The notes: generated from the letters alone by a model not told the origin. 64,000 bases of DNA from Neoceratodus forsteri (GCA_016271365.2 CM057450.1:1806065967-1806129966); one strand, 5' to 3'; counted from the stretch's first letter, positions 42,301 through 52,717 are shown. Translations and numbers: made by a program.

Positions 42301-43282
42301 ACATAGAAACATAGAATTTGACAGCAGATAAGGACCGCTTGGCCCACCCAGTCTGCCCATTTCCCTACCTACTTGATAAGCTGCAGATCCTAGTTAACCA
42401 GCAGCCTACTTCTTCCTACCCCCACCCCCCAGAATTGCCTTATGACTATCCCATGCATGCTTGAATTCCACCACTGATTTTGACTCCACAACCTCCTCCG
42501 AAGGCCATTCCATGCATCCACAACCCTCTGTGAAAAATACTTCCTTAAATTACCTCTGAGCCGCCTCTATCTTCAAATTGTGCCCTCTTGTTCTTGCACA
42601 CCTCTTTTTGAAAGATGCTACCCTCTTGGACTTTGTTGATTCCCTGAGGTACTTGAAAGTTTCTATCATGTCCCCCTCTCCCTCCTTTCCTCGAGGCTAT
42701 ACATATTAAGCTCCTAAGTCTCTCTTCATATGTCCTCCGTGCAGACCCTGCACCATTTTAGTTGCCCTCCTCTGGACAGCTTCCATCCTGTCTATATCTT
42801 TGCGGAGATTGGGTCTCCAGAACTGCACACAGTACTCCAGATGGGGTCTCACCAGCTGTCTGTACAGAGGGATAATAACTTCCTGTTTTCTACTGGTGAT
42901 GCCTCTCCCTATGCATCCCAGTATCCCCCCAGCCCTCCTTGCTGCCGTCTCACATTGCTTGCCCACCTTTAGGTCATCTGATATGACTACCCCCAGGTCC
43001 CTTTCCTGGGGGCTACCCTTCACCCAGCTACACCCTTCACCCAACTACAGGGCAGTCAGACAAGCCAAGATAAAATTTTGCAGCAATTAAAGACAGCACA
43101 GAATTACACCACCACTACGTTTTAAATTTTCAGCAGCCCAAAAACAATTCTAAGTAAAGACAACAAAGAAAGTACAGTGTCACTAAAAGCCCACAATCTA
43201 AGTTTAAAAGAAAAATAGCAATTACCAGTTACTCTAAAGCACTGAATTGAATATGTTTCCGTCCTTCCCCTTCTGGCTTCAC
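42301..43282 (-). mobile_element. Internally deleted CR1 unit joined head-to-tail to the full-length CR1
   Basis: On the minus strand it starts with ~200 bp of CR1 5' untranslated sequence (43282-43080), which also occurs once at 42209-42009 as the 5' region of the neighbouring full-length CR1. It then jumps to the ORF2 C-terminus (43044-42706: 'RDLGVVISDDLKVGKQCE', '[18 protein letters not shown]', 'RRATKMVQGLH'). It ends with a complete 3' region and 'ttctatgtttctatgttaa'-type repeats at 42300. ORF1, endonuclease and most of the RT are missing. Confidence 0.8.
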
Positions 43283-43284
43283 AG

Positions 43285-43726
43285 ATAGCAATACAGATTA
43301 TAAAATTCTTATGAAAATTTTGGGCACTCGTTTAGTGCAGGTCCTACATGGGATTTTTCATCTCACGCAATTTAGTGGGGTTCCCTCACGGAAGGTAAAG
43401 GATGCCTTGCTTCTTATCTGGGAAATTTTTCAGAAGGGACAGAATGGGGGAGTTATGGAGTATTTAGTTACTCTGGATCAGTCCAAGGCCTTTGATCACA
43501 TAGAATGTAATTATTTTTGGGAAGTTTTACAGGCATATAATTATCCCCCTTGTTTTATTATGTGGTTACAGACCTGTTGCAGTCAAATAAAGCTTTTGCC
43601 CAGTGTCAATTGATGGTCTGGTGCAACATTTAGGGTAATTTGAGGAGTTTGACAAGGGTGCCCTTTGAGCCCCCTTTTATACCTCTTTGACCCTGGATCC
43701 TTTACTTCGGCATCTCAATGCAGATT
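43285..43726 (+). pseudogene. Tx1-like LINE RT, second segment
   Basis: It resumes with 'TDYKILMKILGTRLVQVL' (43292-43345), directly continuing the 'LLNT' end at 37693. 'YLVTLDQSKAFDHIECNYFW' (43463-43522) carries the first catalytic Asp. A degraded 'DKGALSPLLYLF' block (43650-43688; family 'GCPLSPLLF') follows. It is cut by a SINE at 43727. Confidence 0.85.
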
Positions 43727-43885
43727 TTTATTTATTTATTTATTTATTTAGCTTTTGTTGACCGGGTAAGTGCACTAGACAAATCCTGCCTATTTTCAGG
43801 CACGACCTGGGGGAGGGGGATACAGATGAATGCCAACTGACCTTGAACCAGATTAAGCTGTTGGTGGTATTTTAGTGAATGGGAT
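43727..43885 (-). mobile_element. tRNA-derived SINE, 5'-truncated, in Tx1 RT
   Basis: ATTT repeats, then 'tgaccgggtaagtgcactag', 'cctattttcaggcacgacct' and 'accagattaagctgttggtg', nearly identical to the SINE tail region at 10.6 kb. Only the tail half is present, ending near 'agtgaatggg'. High similarity to the 10.6-kb copy suggests a younger insertion. Confidence 0.85.
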
Positions 43886-44924
43886 ATCCTGGGATTGTCG
43901 GTAGGTTGTGAGGACCCTCAGATTTGTACGGTGGCATATGCTGATGATGTAGAGTTAATAGTGGCGGATGTGGCCTCCTTGAAAGCAGCTTTGGATGTGG
44001 TAGACAGTTTCTCTAAAACGACGGGGGCAGCCCTGAATATGCAGAAGCGTGTTTGTTTACTGATTGGTTTAGATAGTGGTTCACCAACTTCTCTTCTGGA
44101 TATTCCTCAAAATTCAGGATATGTGAAAATTTGGGGATTTACTTTGGTGGTTTAGATCCGCAGTTTTGTAATTGAGATCTCAAGCTCCGTGAAGTGCAAA
44201 ACAAAGTGAAGTCCTGGAATAAATGGCATATGTCGCGGAAAAAGAGGGCATATTTGATAAAGTCCTTTTTATTGACTATGTTTCCCTTCTTAAGTGCTGT
44301 CATTCCTCCCCCTCGGGGTTTAGAAGCTACTTTATTCAGTGTTTTTTTTTTCAGTGTCTCTGGGGCAGCCGTTTGAACCTCCTTAAAGGGGGTATTACAT
44401 ATTTGCCTGTGGCACAGGGTGGTCTAGGGATGATCAACCCTTTGTTTTTTTTTTATGTCACTTTCATATCTACCAATGTAGTCCCACTTTTAAGGGGAAT
44501 CAGTACCCCTTGAGGTCCTTGGGTGTTGGATTATTTGGCGCCCATTTTAGGCTCCTGGGGTGACCACCTCCTGATTTCAAAGCAAAAGCATGTTCGAGGT
44601 TTTCCATAATATTTTGTAGATGTGGTGGCTAAATTGAAGTCGTGGTTGGTTTTAAAGTCACACTTACTTACCATGTCCCGGAAGGGTTTTTATGTTAGTA
44701 TTTTGGTTATGCACTTCCTTGAAAACCTGTGTTTTTTTGGAGCAGGCCCCTACTGTGCAGAAGTTGCTCACTGGTATTTTGATTAACAAAAGGGTACCAA
44801 TTCATATATGGGAATTTTTATGGCTTTCCCTTCATTTGAAACTGGGGGTTTGGGGGGAATAAAAAGCATAAGAGTGTACAGGAGAGGGAATGTCCTAGAT
44901 TGGGTCCATGTCTGGGTATGCAAG
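43886..44924 (+). pseudogene. Tx1-like LINE RT catalytic box and C-terminal region
   Basis: 'QICTVAYADDVELIVAD' includes the YADD catalytic box at 43937-43948. 'TTGAALNMQKRVCLLIG' and 'YVKIWGFTLV' (the 'YLGi..' thumb segment) follow. Stops then appear, with 'KRAYLIKSFLLTMFPFLSAV'-type sequence in another frame and 'GGLGMINP' near 44430. It is interrupted by a second SINE at 44925. Confidence 0.8.
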
Positions 44925-45388
44925 AGAAGAAGAAGAATCAGCATTTATATAGCGCTTTTCATACACAGTATCCCAAAGCGCTTTACAAGCAATGCTAGAC
45001 TGGTAGTGAAGTGACTGAATGTGTGGTGGCGGCCATATCACACATCATCACCCACACACAGCCTGGATAATTTCATGAACCGGTTTATAGGAAGGGGAAT
45101 GTTGGCCAGGACACCGGGAATGTTCCCTGCTCTTTGCGAAGAGTGCCCTGGGTTCTTTTACTTCCACCTGGACACCCACCAGGACCACACCAAGATGGGC
45201 AGAAGGGACCTCAGTTTAATGTCTCATCCAAAGGACGGCACACCCCAGCAGTACGGCACCCCCAATACTGCACTTACATGCCAGCGATTTTTAGGTGCAA
45301 GTCCAGTCCTGGTGTGGGATAAGAACCCACAACCTTCTGGTCCAGAGGCGGATGTGCTACCAACTGAGCCACACTGACACCTAGACCA
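44925..45388 (-). mobile_element. tRNA-derived SINE with L2-like tail
   Basis: Full length on the minus strand. The head carries A-box complement 'ccaactgagcca' (45360-45371) and B-box complement 'gggataagaacccac' (45317-45332). The body includes 'gggacctcagtttaatgtc' and 'ggacaccgggaatgttccc'. The tail (44940-44990) reads, on the minus strand, 'gcgctttgggatac...gaaaagcgctatataaatgc'. Head and body match the SINE at 10.6 kb, but the tail differs and resembles the L2 3' end at 13.82-13.87 kb. Confidence 0.87.
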
Positions 45389-46084
45389 TGAAACACCTTT
45401 TTCTGGATTGCCCCTTTGTACAATCTTTTTGGCAGTATATCCATAAAGTTTGGCCCCTCAATCTCTTTCGAACCTTGACTTCTGAGATTTTATGTGAGGG
45501 TATTTTTCCAGGGCGGTGGGCAAAATATGATGGCCTGATGCTGTAATTGATTTTGTTAAGCATTAAATTTCAGCTTTGGCAGGCAAGATGCAGTCTCACC
45601 TTGCGACAGCAACAGACCACTGTAGAACAGGTAATGTTTTCAGTACAGCAAGACATTTTATTTTGCAATCCCGAGATAAAGCGCTGTATTCCCCATATCT
45701 TTTTCATTTATGGTGGAGACATATGACTTGGTTGGAGACAGGGTGAAGGTTTATCGCTAGTTTTTTTTCCTGGTCTCTTGGATACCAGAGGGAAACTTAT
45801 TTTCTCTACTGGGATTTTTCTAGGTTTTTTATTTTTAGCCTGAGATCTGCAGTATTAGGGATAATGTTTTTTCAGACTTTTTGATTTGGTATCTGTAATT
45901 AATTCTTTGTTCAGTTATAAGCTAAAACTATGGCTGATATCCCAATTTTGCGGTGAGGGTTGACATTGATTAATCAATTCACCTCTATTCATTGGGTTTT
46001 TTTTATGGAATAACTTGGGGTAGCAACTAATATGTGCTGTACTGGATATTTATATTTACTTTTTTGCTGGGTTTTACCATTTCT
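45389..46084 (+). pseudogene. Tx1-like LINE ORF2 extreme C-terminus and start of 3' region
   Basis: 'MKHLFLDCPFVQSFWQYIHK' (45388-45447) is the conserved 'E-H-L-F..C' C-terminal motif of L1/Tx1 ORF2 proteins. 'LWQARC' and 'MFSVQQDILF' follow at 45570-45660. The remaining ~350 bp is non-coding. DIRS element C is inserted at about 46085. The 3' region continues at 51773. Confidence 0.7.
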
Positions 46085-46265
46085 TTTCAAACAACATGAA
46101 GTCTTGCTGTATTCTGATTATATGCAGTTAGCCCCAGCACTTGAACTGCTCTGGAAAGTAAAGGGTTAACTCTATGCAAAGGCATAGAAACGTTGAGCTT
46201 GAGCTCAGTTTTCAAACCTATGTCTGTGGTGCTCTGAAGTGTAACCGTCAGATTCTTTACTCCGC
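46085..46265. repeat. DIRS C left terminal inverted repeat
   Basis: 'gaagtcttgctgtattctga', 'agccccagcacttgaactgc' and 'aaagggttaactctatg' are present as reverse complements at 51575-51745. Confidence 0.92.
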
Positions 46266-46634
46266 CTAACTGTGAAGTTGCTCCAGAGATCCCTCCCACG
46301 CTTCAGTTCAGTTACAGTACGAATTGGTCAGTTTTTCAAGCTGTTTCTTCAAGAATTTAAGTATTCTTTCCTCTGTCTCGGTACCAGTAAATGGTCGTTG
46401 TAGGCAGTGGTGTTTTTCCTCAAGAAATTGTTTTTTATTTTCGGTTTCTTACAGGTCGGTCTGCTGTGGAACCGAAACCTATTCTGTTTCTGTATAATTT
46501 GTTAATTGTGTGTTTTTTTTTTCCAGTACTTATTGGTTCCTAAAAAAAAAAATCAGACTTTTAGGATTTTTTTAACCGACAAGTTTGTAGTCGCCTGGCT
46601 TAAACGCTGTTTTGGGTGACTTTAAGTTAAAGGT

Positions 46635-47300
46635 ATGTCTGAGAAACCTAAAAAGAAAACCAAACCCACTGGGTTTCAGCACTGTACCGAGTGTAAGGAG
46701 GCCTTTGCCAAGGCCGACCCTCACCTTGTATGTGTGTACTGTCTGGGGTTTGAACACCTCAAAGATGACTGCCAAATATGCAAAAACTTTCCCAAAACCA
46801 CTCTAGAAAAACGTTTGAGTAGGCTAAGGGAGAGGGAGAGGGAGGCCAAGAAGTCCGCTGACCCTGATGGCCAGCCTGGATTGTTTGCGACTGAACCTAG
46901 AGAGGTGCCCACTGACCTGGGCGATACCTCTTCGGGCAAACGGAGAACCGATTCTAAGGATACGGTTTTGAGTAAAAGAAAAAGAAAATCAGCCGGTTTG
47001 GATGCAGCTTTCCATGGTCCGACCGCTGAGGAGATAGCAAAAGCGATTTCCATAGTTCAGTCGCTTTGCCCGGTTCTGACCAAACCGGTTTCATTTCAAA
47101 GCAGACCGGTTTGGTCGGAAATGTCTGATTCAGACACAGATCCTAAAGCTTACTATGAGGGCGATTGGGAGGAGGAGGAAGATTATGGTGAAGAGGATGA
47201 GGGCCTAGATGGGCTGGTAGAGCCTGACATTTCCCCAGACAGGCCCTCTCAGGTTTCTCCTCCCAGGCTTTCTGTGTGCCCTTCCCATTTCTTGTTTTAA
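46635..47300 (+). CDS. DIRS C gag, N-terminal part (221 codons)
   Basis: Starts at ATG 46635. The Cys/His cluster 'HCTECKEAFAKADPHLVC' continues into 'CLGFEHLKDDCQICKNF', with the same spacing as the gag of DIRS E. A charged coiled-coil-like stretch ('KRLSRLREREREAKKS') and an acidic region ('YYEGDWEEEEDYGEEDEG') follow. The frame ends at 47300, before the conserved C-terminal domain, which lies in other frames downstream. The conserved Cys/His pattern in two lineages argues for a zinc-binding function. Confidence 0.82.
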   Translation: MSEKPKKKTKPTGFQHCTECKEAFAKADPHLVCVYCLGFEHLKDDCQICKNFPKTTLEKRLSRLREREREAKKSADPDGQPGLFATEPREVPTDLGDTSSGKRRTDSKDTVLSKRKRKSAGLDAAFHGPTAEEIAKAISIVQSLCPVLTKPVSFQSRPVWSEMSDSDTDPKAYYEGDWEEEEDYGEEDEGLDGLVEPDISPDRPSQVSPPRLSVCPSHFLF

Positions 47301-48245
47301 AATAAAATGGCTAAGACTCTTCAGCTTCCTCTGGAAGAGGGTAAACAGGATCAGTAAGAACTTGACTATTTAGAAATGATGGATGTACCAGAGTGAAAAA
47401 AGGTGTCTATCCCCTTACACAAATCCTTGGGGAAGCAGACACAAAAATGTTTACAATTTCCTACAGCCATACCCCCTGTGGAAAAGACAATGAACAGGAG
47501 GTATACTTTGTCAGGTACTGGGATGGAATTCCTTACCAGTCATAGCAGCCATGTTGGGGTAGTACAAGCTGCAGCCTGTGACAGGACTAATATTTTCCTG
47601 GCATCTCACCCTCCACACAAAGATTCCAGGAAAGTGGATGCCATGGCAAAAAAGCAGTACTTGGCATCCTCTTTGAGACTCAGACAATCTAACTACATGG
47701 CATATACAGCTAGGTACCAGAAATCTATGTGGGATATGGTTCTGGAGCTAGCTAAGAATGCCCTCCTCCCAGCTAGCCAGGGAGCTGGAGCAAGTGGCTG
47801 CAAATGGTATAGAGGCATCTAAAGTGCAGTTCCACACTGCTGTTGATTCAAATGATGTTCATTCCAGGGTCATGGCTACATCTATTTCCATGAGAAGATT
47901 TTCTTGGCTTAGGTGTACCAACCTCTCACAGGATACTCAGGGTAAGACCATGGTATTTTCCTGTAACTGGTAATTCTTTCTGTGGGGATCAAACAGACAA
48001 TTATATGAAAACAATGGATGAATAGAGGGCCACCTATAGGAGTGCTGCTGCCAAAGAAAAGCAGACTACTCCTCAGAGACAGCAGTTTAGGGGCAGGGAC
48101 AGGCCTTTTCACAGGCCTTTTTAACAAACTCAGGCCTCCTCTTCTTTCCAGCAGAGGGGGTTCTTTAGGGGAAGAGGTAGACGTGGGGTGACTAGGACCC
48201 CATCAGCTACTCAGTCTAAGCCCCCTGCCAAGCAGACATCCTGAG
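47301..48245 (+). pseudogene. DIRS C gag, C-terminal part
   Basis: The conserved gag block is at 47640-47790 ('KKQYLASSLRLRQSNYMAY', 'YQKSMWDMVLELA'). It passes into another frame ('ASKVQFHTAVDSNDVHSRV', 'ATSISMRRFSWLR') and ends with an RG-rich basic tail at 48150-48240 ('RGFFRGRGRRGVTRT'). The tail resembles those of gag B and E in composition and is probably for nucleic-acid binding. At least two frameshifts. Confidence 0.75.
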
Positions 48246-48249
48246 GTGT

Positions 48250-50128
48250 CAGTGTCGCCTCCCCAATCCCAGTATGGGGCAAGCTGGCTCACTACTCCCA
48301 GGCCTGGGAGTCTGCTACTTCAGACAAATGGATCCTGGAAGTAGTGAGCCAGGGACTTGCTCTCAGTTTCAAAAGGTTCCCAAGAATGACAGCAAGGTCC
48401 TTCAGTCCTCCCTCTCCCTTGGAGACAAAGGCCTTAGAGGCAGAAGTCTCCTCTCTTCTGCTTTTGCAAGCAATACAGAAGGTACCTCTTTATCACAGGG
48501 GAAAAGGACTTTATTCCAGATACTTCCTAACCCCAAAAAAGACAGGGGAGTGGCGACCCATCTTAGATTCAAGGTACCTGAACAAACATTTGACAAAACC
48601 AAAGTTCAAGACGGTGACTCTGGGAGTAATTCTTCACTGTCTGAGACTAGGAGACTGGCTAGCCTTCCTGGACCTCACAGATGCCTACTTCCACATACCT
48701 ATCAGACATTCCCACAGCAAGTACCTCAGGTTCGAGTTGCCCTCAGGCCATTATCAATTCAGGGCCATGCCCTTCGGCCTAACATCTGCTCCAAGGGTGT
48801 TCACCAAGTGTCTTGCAGTAGTGTTGGCATTCCTCAGGAGGTAGAGCATCCTTCTGTTTCTATGCCTGGATGACTGGCTCTTAGTGGGCCAGTCCTCAGA
48901 CCAAGTCAAGTCAGCCTTAGAGGTCACCCAAAAACTTCTAGAATCCTTGGGTTTCATTCTAAATCTAGAGAAGTCTGTTCTGGAGCCAGCCCAACTTCTC
49001 ACCTTCATAGGGGTGGAAATAGATACTATTCAGGCAAGGGTGTTTCTCCCTCTCTCAAGGGTTCAGTCATTGGTCACTCTGGCCTCCTCTGTTCATCCTC
49101 TAGTGTCTCGTCCAGCCAGACACTTTCTACAACTGCTGGGCCACATGGCAGCTTCCACAGCAGTAGTTCAGGGAGCAGGATTTCAGATGAGAGATATTCA
49201 GTTTCATCTCGGATCCTTCTGGTCTCAGAAAAAGGATCCTCTCTCCAAACTGGTTCCAGTCTCTCAAACCTTAGTCCAGGTCCTCTAGTGGTGGTTGGAG
49301 GAAGACAATCTCAGACAAGGGGTTCCCTTTATCAGTCAAGTCCCTTCTGTGACTCTCACCACAGATGCCCCCCTGCGGGGCTGGGGAGCTCACCTAGATC
49401 ATCTTACAGCTCAGGGAACCTGGTCACACCAGGAGTCCCTTCTACACATAAATCTTCTCGAATTGAGAGCTGTCTTTCTAGCACTTTAGACATTCTCAAT
49501 TGTGGTTCAGGGGAATGTGGTTCAGATCAGGACAGACAATACCACAACCATGTGGTACATCAACAAGCAGGGAGTCACTCGGTCCTTGGCCATGAAAGTA
49601 TGGTCTCTAGCTTATTCCCTTCAGGCTTTCCTGGTGGCTGTGCATCTCCCAGGGAAAGACAACATTCTTGCAGATGCTCTCAGCAGGATTTCTCAGGGTC
49701 GTCACAAATGGACCCTGAACCCTCTGGTCCTTCAAGTCATTTTCAAGAGATGAGGCACTCCAGAGATAGAGCTCTTTGCAGCCCCAGACAATCATCAACT
49801 TCCTCTTTATTGTTGCAGACCACCCCTTCTGGGTCCTGTCCCTCAGGATGCTCTTCTTCTGAATTGGACCAGCAGATTTCTGTATGCATTTCCTCCTTTT
49901 CCTTTGATATTCAGGGTCCTGATAAAAATCAGGTCTCAGCCTTGCAACGTGATCCTGGTGGCTCCAGATTGGGCCAGACAGCCTTGGTATCCTCTACTGT
50001 TGTCACTGTCAGTAACACTGCCCTTGTGTCTTCCCAGACAACACAATCTCCTCACCTCCTCTCAGGGGAAGATTCTGTATCCCAACCTTCAGGCTCTCGG
50101 ACTCAAGGCCTGGCTCTTGAAGAGCTAG
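48250..50128 (+). pseudogene. DIRS C RT-RNase H, one frame with four internal stops
   Basis: All blocks lie in one frame: 'SDKWILEVVSQGLALSF' (48316-48366), 'YFLTPKKTGEWRPILDSRYL', 'FLDLTDAYFHIPI' (first Asp), and the catalytic box at 48863-48874, which reads CLDD instead of YLDD. 'LLTFIGVEIDT' follows. RNase H comes next: 'LTTDAPLRGWGAHL', 'HINLLELRAVFLAL', 'QIRTDNTTTMWYINKQGV', 'HLPGKDNILADALSR'. Stops at 48842 (TAG), 49286 (TAG), 49487 (TAG) and 49751 (TGA) interrupt it; the frame ends at TAG 50126. Context suggests several derive from CAG or TGG codons, so they are simple point mutations without indels. Confidence 0.88.
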
Positions 50129-51115
50129 AATATTCAAGTTTGCATCTCTCCCAATCAGTTCTTGATATTTTAAAAGTTAGCAGGAAACCTGCTACTAGGA
50201 AGACTCACAACTCCAAATGGAAAAGGTTTGGGTTTGGTGTTCCACAAGATATACTAAGCCAGAAATGGCTGATATTGCTACCGTGTTGGACTATTTAGTG
50301 CATCTTAACAGTTTATACCTCCGGCCTACTACTCTCAAGGTACATTTAGCAACTGTGTCTGCCTTCCTTTCTGCTGGTAAGGGCTTCTCCCTAGCTTCCC
50401 ATTCAGTTTTCAAGAAATTCTTCAAAGGTTTGGTTTATGTCAGTTCTCCCTTTAGGGAGCTTACCAATTCTTGGGATCTGAACATCTGTATTGCTCAGCT
50501 TATGCAGCCCCCTTTTGAACCTTTATCTTCAGCTGAGCTGAAATACTTGACTTGGAAAACTGTGTTCCTGGTGGCCATTACCTCTGCCAGGAGAATCGGT
50601 GAATTACATGCCTTGTCAGTGGAATCTAATTTCATTTCGTTTAATAGGGATATGGTGGTCCTCCGCACCAATAGAAAGTTCCTTCCCAAGGTGGTGTCAG
50701 ACTTTCATCTGAACTAGTATATGTGTCATTGCCTGTGTTTTTCACTGATCATTCCTTCTCTTGGGAGAGGAGGTTACACAGTCTTGATGTAAAAAGGGCT
50801 CTTAGTTAATATATTGAGCATACTAAGGCCAATAGGAAGGACTGCTCTCAGTTATTTCTCATTTATGGTGAAGTGGGAAAGGGCAAACCTGCTACCAAGA
50901 GGTCTGTTGCCAGGTGGATTGTCTCTTGTATTCAATTATTCTATTCTAAACTTGAGAAGGAACCTCCTTCAGGCCTGAGGGCTCATTCTACCAGAGGTAC
51001 AGCTGCTTCGGTCGCAGCAGCTAGAGATATACCTTTAGTGGACATATGCAAAGCAGCTACCTGGAAATCTGTTCACACTTTTACCAAGCATTACTCTTTG
51101 GACATCCAGTCATGA
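50129..51115 (+). pseudogene. DIRS C tyrosine recombinase
   Basis: The core-binding part spans 50150-50480 ('SRKPATRKTHNSKWKRFG', then a shift). The catalytic domain shows 'TSARRIGELHAL' (first Arg, near 50580). After shifts at 50720-50870, 'RAHSTRGTAAS' (His-x-x-Arg, 50975-51010), 'ATWKSVHTF' and 'TKHYSLDIQS' (nucleophile Tyr, near 51095) follow. The C-terminal frame runs 50873-51115 to TGA. All catalytic residues present, two or more frameshifts. Confidence 0.87.
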
Positions 51116-51208
51116 AGTGATGCTTGGTTTGGCACGGCTGTGCTGCAGATCTTGTTCCAAAAATAGGTTCTGTAACTTCCTCCTCTAAGGGGGTACTGCT
51201 TGGTAGTC

Positions 51209-51309
51209 TGCATATAGTCAGAATACAGCAAGACTTCATGTTGTCTGAAAAATAAATTACTCACCATAGTAATGTTGTTTCTTCTAATGGAGTCTTGCTG
51301 TATTCTGAC
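51209..51309. repeat. DIRS C internal complementary region
   Basis: 'gcatatagtcagaatacagc' through 'catgttgtctg' complements the left end (46085-46130). 'catagtaatgttgtttcttc' through 'cttgctgtattctgac' complements the right end (51715-51765). Core: 'attactcaccatagtaatg'. Confidence 0.92.
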
Positions 51310-51574
51310 CTCCCTCCCTGCCTCCCCTCCTGGAACCTAGTCGTTTTGGGATATGGTGGGGCATGCACAGTGCTGCACCCCAGAGGTGTACTGGACGTGC
51401 CTCCATTTCTTAGGGGGTTTCTTTTAGTTTGTTTATTAAGCTTTTTTGGTAAATCACTACCTGTTTGGTTCTTTTTGGGTTTTCTCGACTTGAGTCTTTT
51501 GATCCTAAAACCTTGTTTTGCTATTTGGCACAAAATTTTCGAAACAATTTCTTGTCTGAGTTAGTTTAGTGCTC

Positions 51575-51772
51575 GTCAGAATCTGTCGGTTACACTTCAG
51601 AGTACCACAGTCAGAGGTTTGAAAACCAAACTCGAGCTCAACCTTCTGTGCCTTTCCATAGAGTTAACCCTTTACTCTCCAGAGCAGTTCAAGTGCTGGG
51701 GCTAACTGTATATAGTCAGAATACAGCAAGACCCCATTAGAAGAAACATTACTATGGTCAGTAATTTTTTCT
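51575..51772. repeat. DIRS C right terminal inverted repeat
   Basis: Inverted partner of 46085-46265, extended by 'aacattactatggtcagtaa', which pairs with the ICR core. Confidence 0.92.
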
Positions 51773-52495
51773 TGTTGTTTAGTTTTGAGTTTTTCTGGAT
51801 CACAATTTCCCCTACTCCTTTGGTGTGGGGGGAGTTTTTACAGCAGTTTGTTTTGGGGTTCAGTTTTCCAGTTTTGATGTGATACTCTTTTGTTTTAATT
51901 TACTGTTCGTTTATGTTTCTGTATGCACATATTTTTGATTTGACTGTATGTTATTTTTAGTTATAAATGACATAGTTCTCTACTTTGTTAGTAGGGGTGG
52001 TATTTTTATATTAGGACATTTTTGGTTTAAGGATTTCGGTATGACGTAATTTGTCTTTGTTTAATTTTTCTTATGATTTGTATGTACAATTTCAACTTGG
52101 CTGTGGGTTATTTTCAGTTACAAGTAAAAGAAATGTCCCTACTCTTTTAGTACGGATGGGAAGGGGGTTATGTGCACATACAACTTATTTCTGATTGATG
52201 TTTGTGTATGCTGTAATATTTCTTTCTGTTTTTTTATTTCCTTTATTATAATTGTGTATGACGTAGTACAAATTTTTGTATATTTTGTTTCAAGTTTTGA
52301 ATAAAAAATTCCCCTACTCTTTTAGTGGTGAGGGGGAAGGGTTCTATTTATAGTATTTATTATTTATGTTTGAGGTTTATGTATTATATAATATTTATGT
52401 TTCTATTTTTCTTTCTTTCCTATGATTTTGTATGAAGCAGTACTAATTTGTATGTATTTTACTTTGAAGTTTTAAATAAAAAATTCCCCATCTCT
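51773..52495 (+). repeat. Tx1-like LINE 3' region with ~170-bp degenerate tandem repeats
   Basis: Five occurrences of a motif close to 'aaattcccctactctttt' lie near 51804, 51972, 52131, 52307 and 52480 (spacing 159-176 bp). Each but the last is followed by a 'gt.g(g/t).ggggg' block. Between them are 'tatgattttgtatg(a)', 'gtagta.aaattt' and 'gttt.gaataaa' phrases that repeat with the same period. The region joins the Tx1 LINE 3' end (broken by DIRS C) to the SINE head half at 52496. Confidence 0.7.
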
Positions 52496-52717
52496 CTTTT
52501 TCCATCTGAACTACTACCAGTCCAGGCAGATGTGACCTCAGTTTAACGTCCCATCTGAAAAATGGCACCTCAGAAGTGCAGCACCCCCCTCATGCTGCAC
52601 TACAGTGTCAGTATTGGGATATTAACCCAAGTGCCAGGTGTGGGAACTGAACCCACAGCCCTCTGATCTTCCAGCCTCAGAGGCGAGTGTGCTGCCTACT
52701 GAGCCACTGACACTGAG
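52496..52717 (-). mobile_element. tRNA-derived SINE, 5' (head) half
   Basis: Contains 'atctgaactactaccagtcc', 'gacctcagtttaacgtccca', 'gtgccaggtgtgggaactga' and the tRNA-like head ('cctactgagccactgaca' at the right end). It complements the tail half at 33857-34041, the pair forming one SINE of the 10.6-kb family split by the Tx1 LINE. About 20-30 bp of SINE sequence is missing at the junction. Confidence 0.82.

Larger units (their letters stand above)
46085..51772 (+). mobile_element. DIRS-type retrotransposon C, full length
   Basis: A 5.7-kb DIRS element: left ITR 46085-46265, gag, RT-RNase H, tyrosine recombinase, ICR 51209-51309 and right ITR 51575-51772. It sits in the 3' region of the Tx1 LINE. 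ITR sequence ('tcttgctgtattctga') is unrelated to A, B, D and distinct from E. Coding blocks are long but broken. Confidence 0.93.

Noticed and set aside
42009..43282. The ~200-bp direct repeats at 42009-42209 and 43080-43282 as LTRs of a small retrovirus-like element
   Set aside because: The segment between them is CR1 ORF2 C-terminus and 3' end on the minus strand. There is no LTR-type terminal TG...CA, primer site or gag/pol.
45290..45388. tRNA gene on the minus strand
   Set aside because: A-box and B-box are present, but the sequence runs straight into a SINE body and no complete cloverleaf is evident. The same holds for the heads at 11.3, 52.7 and 58.15 kb.
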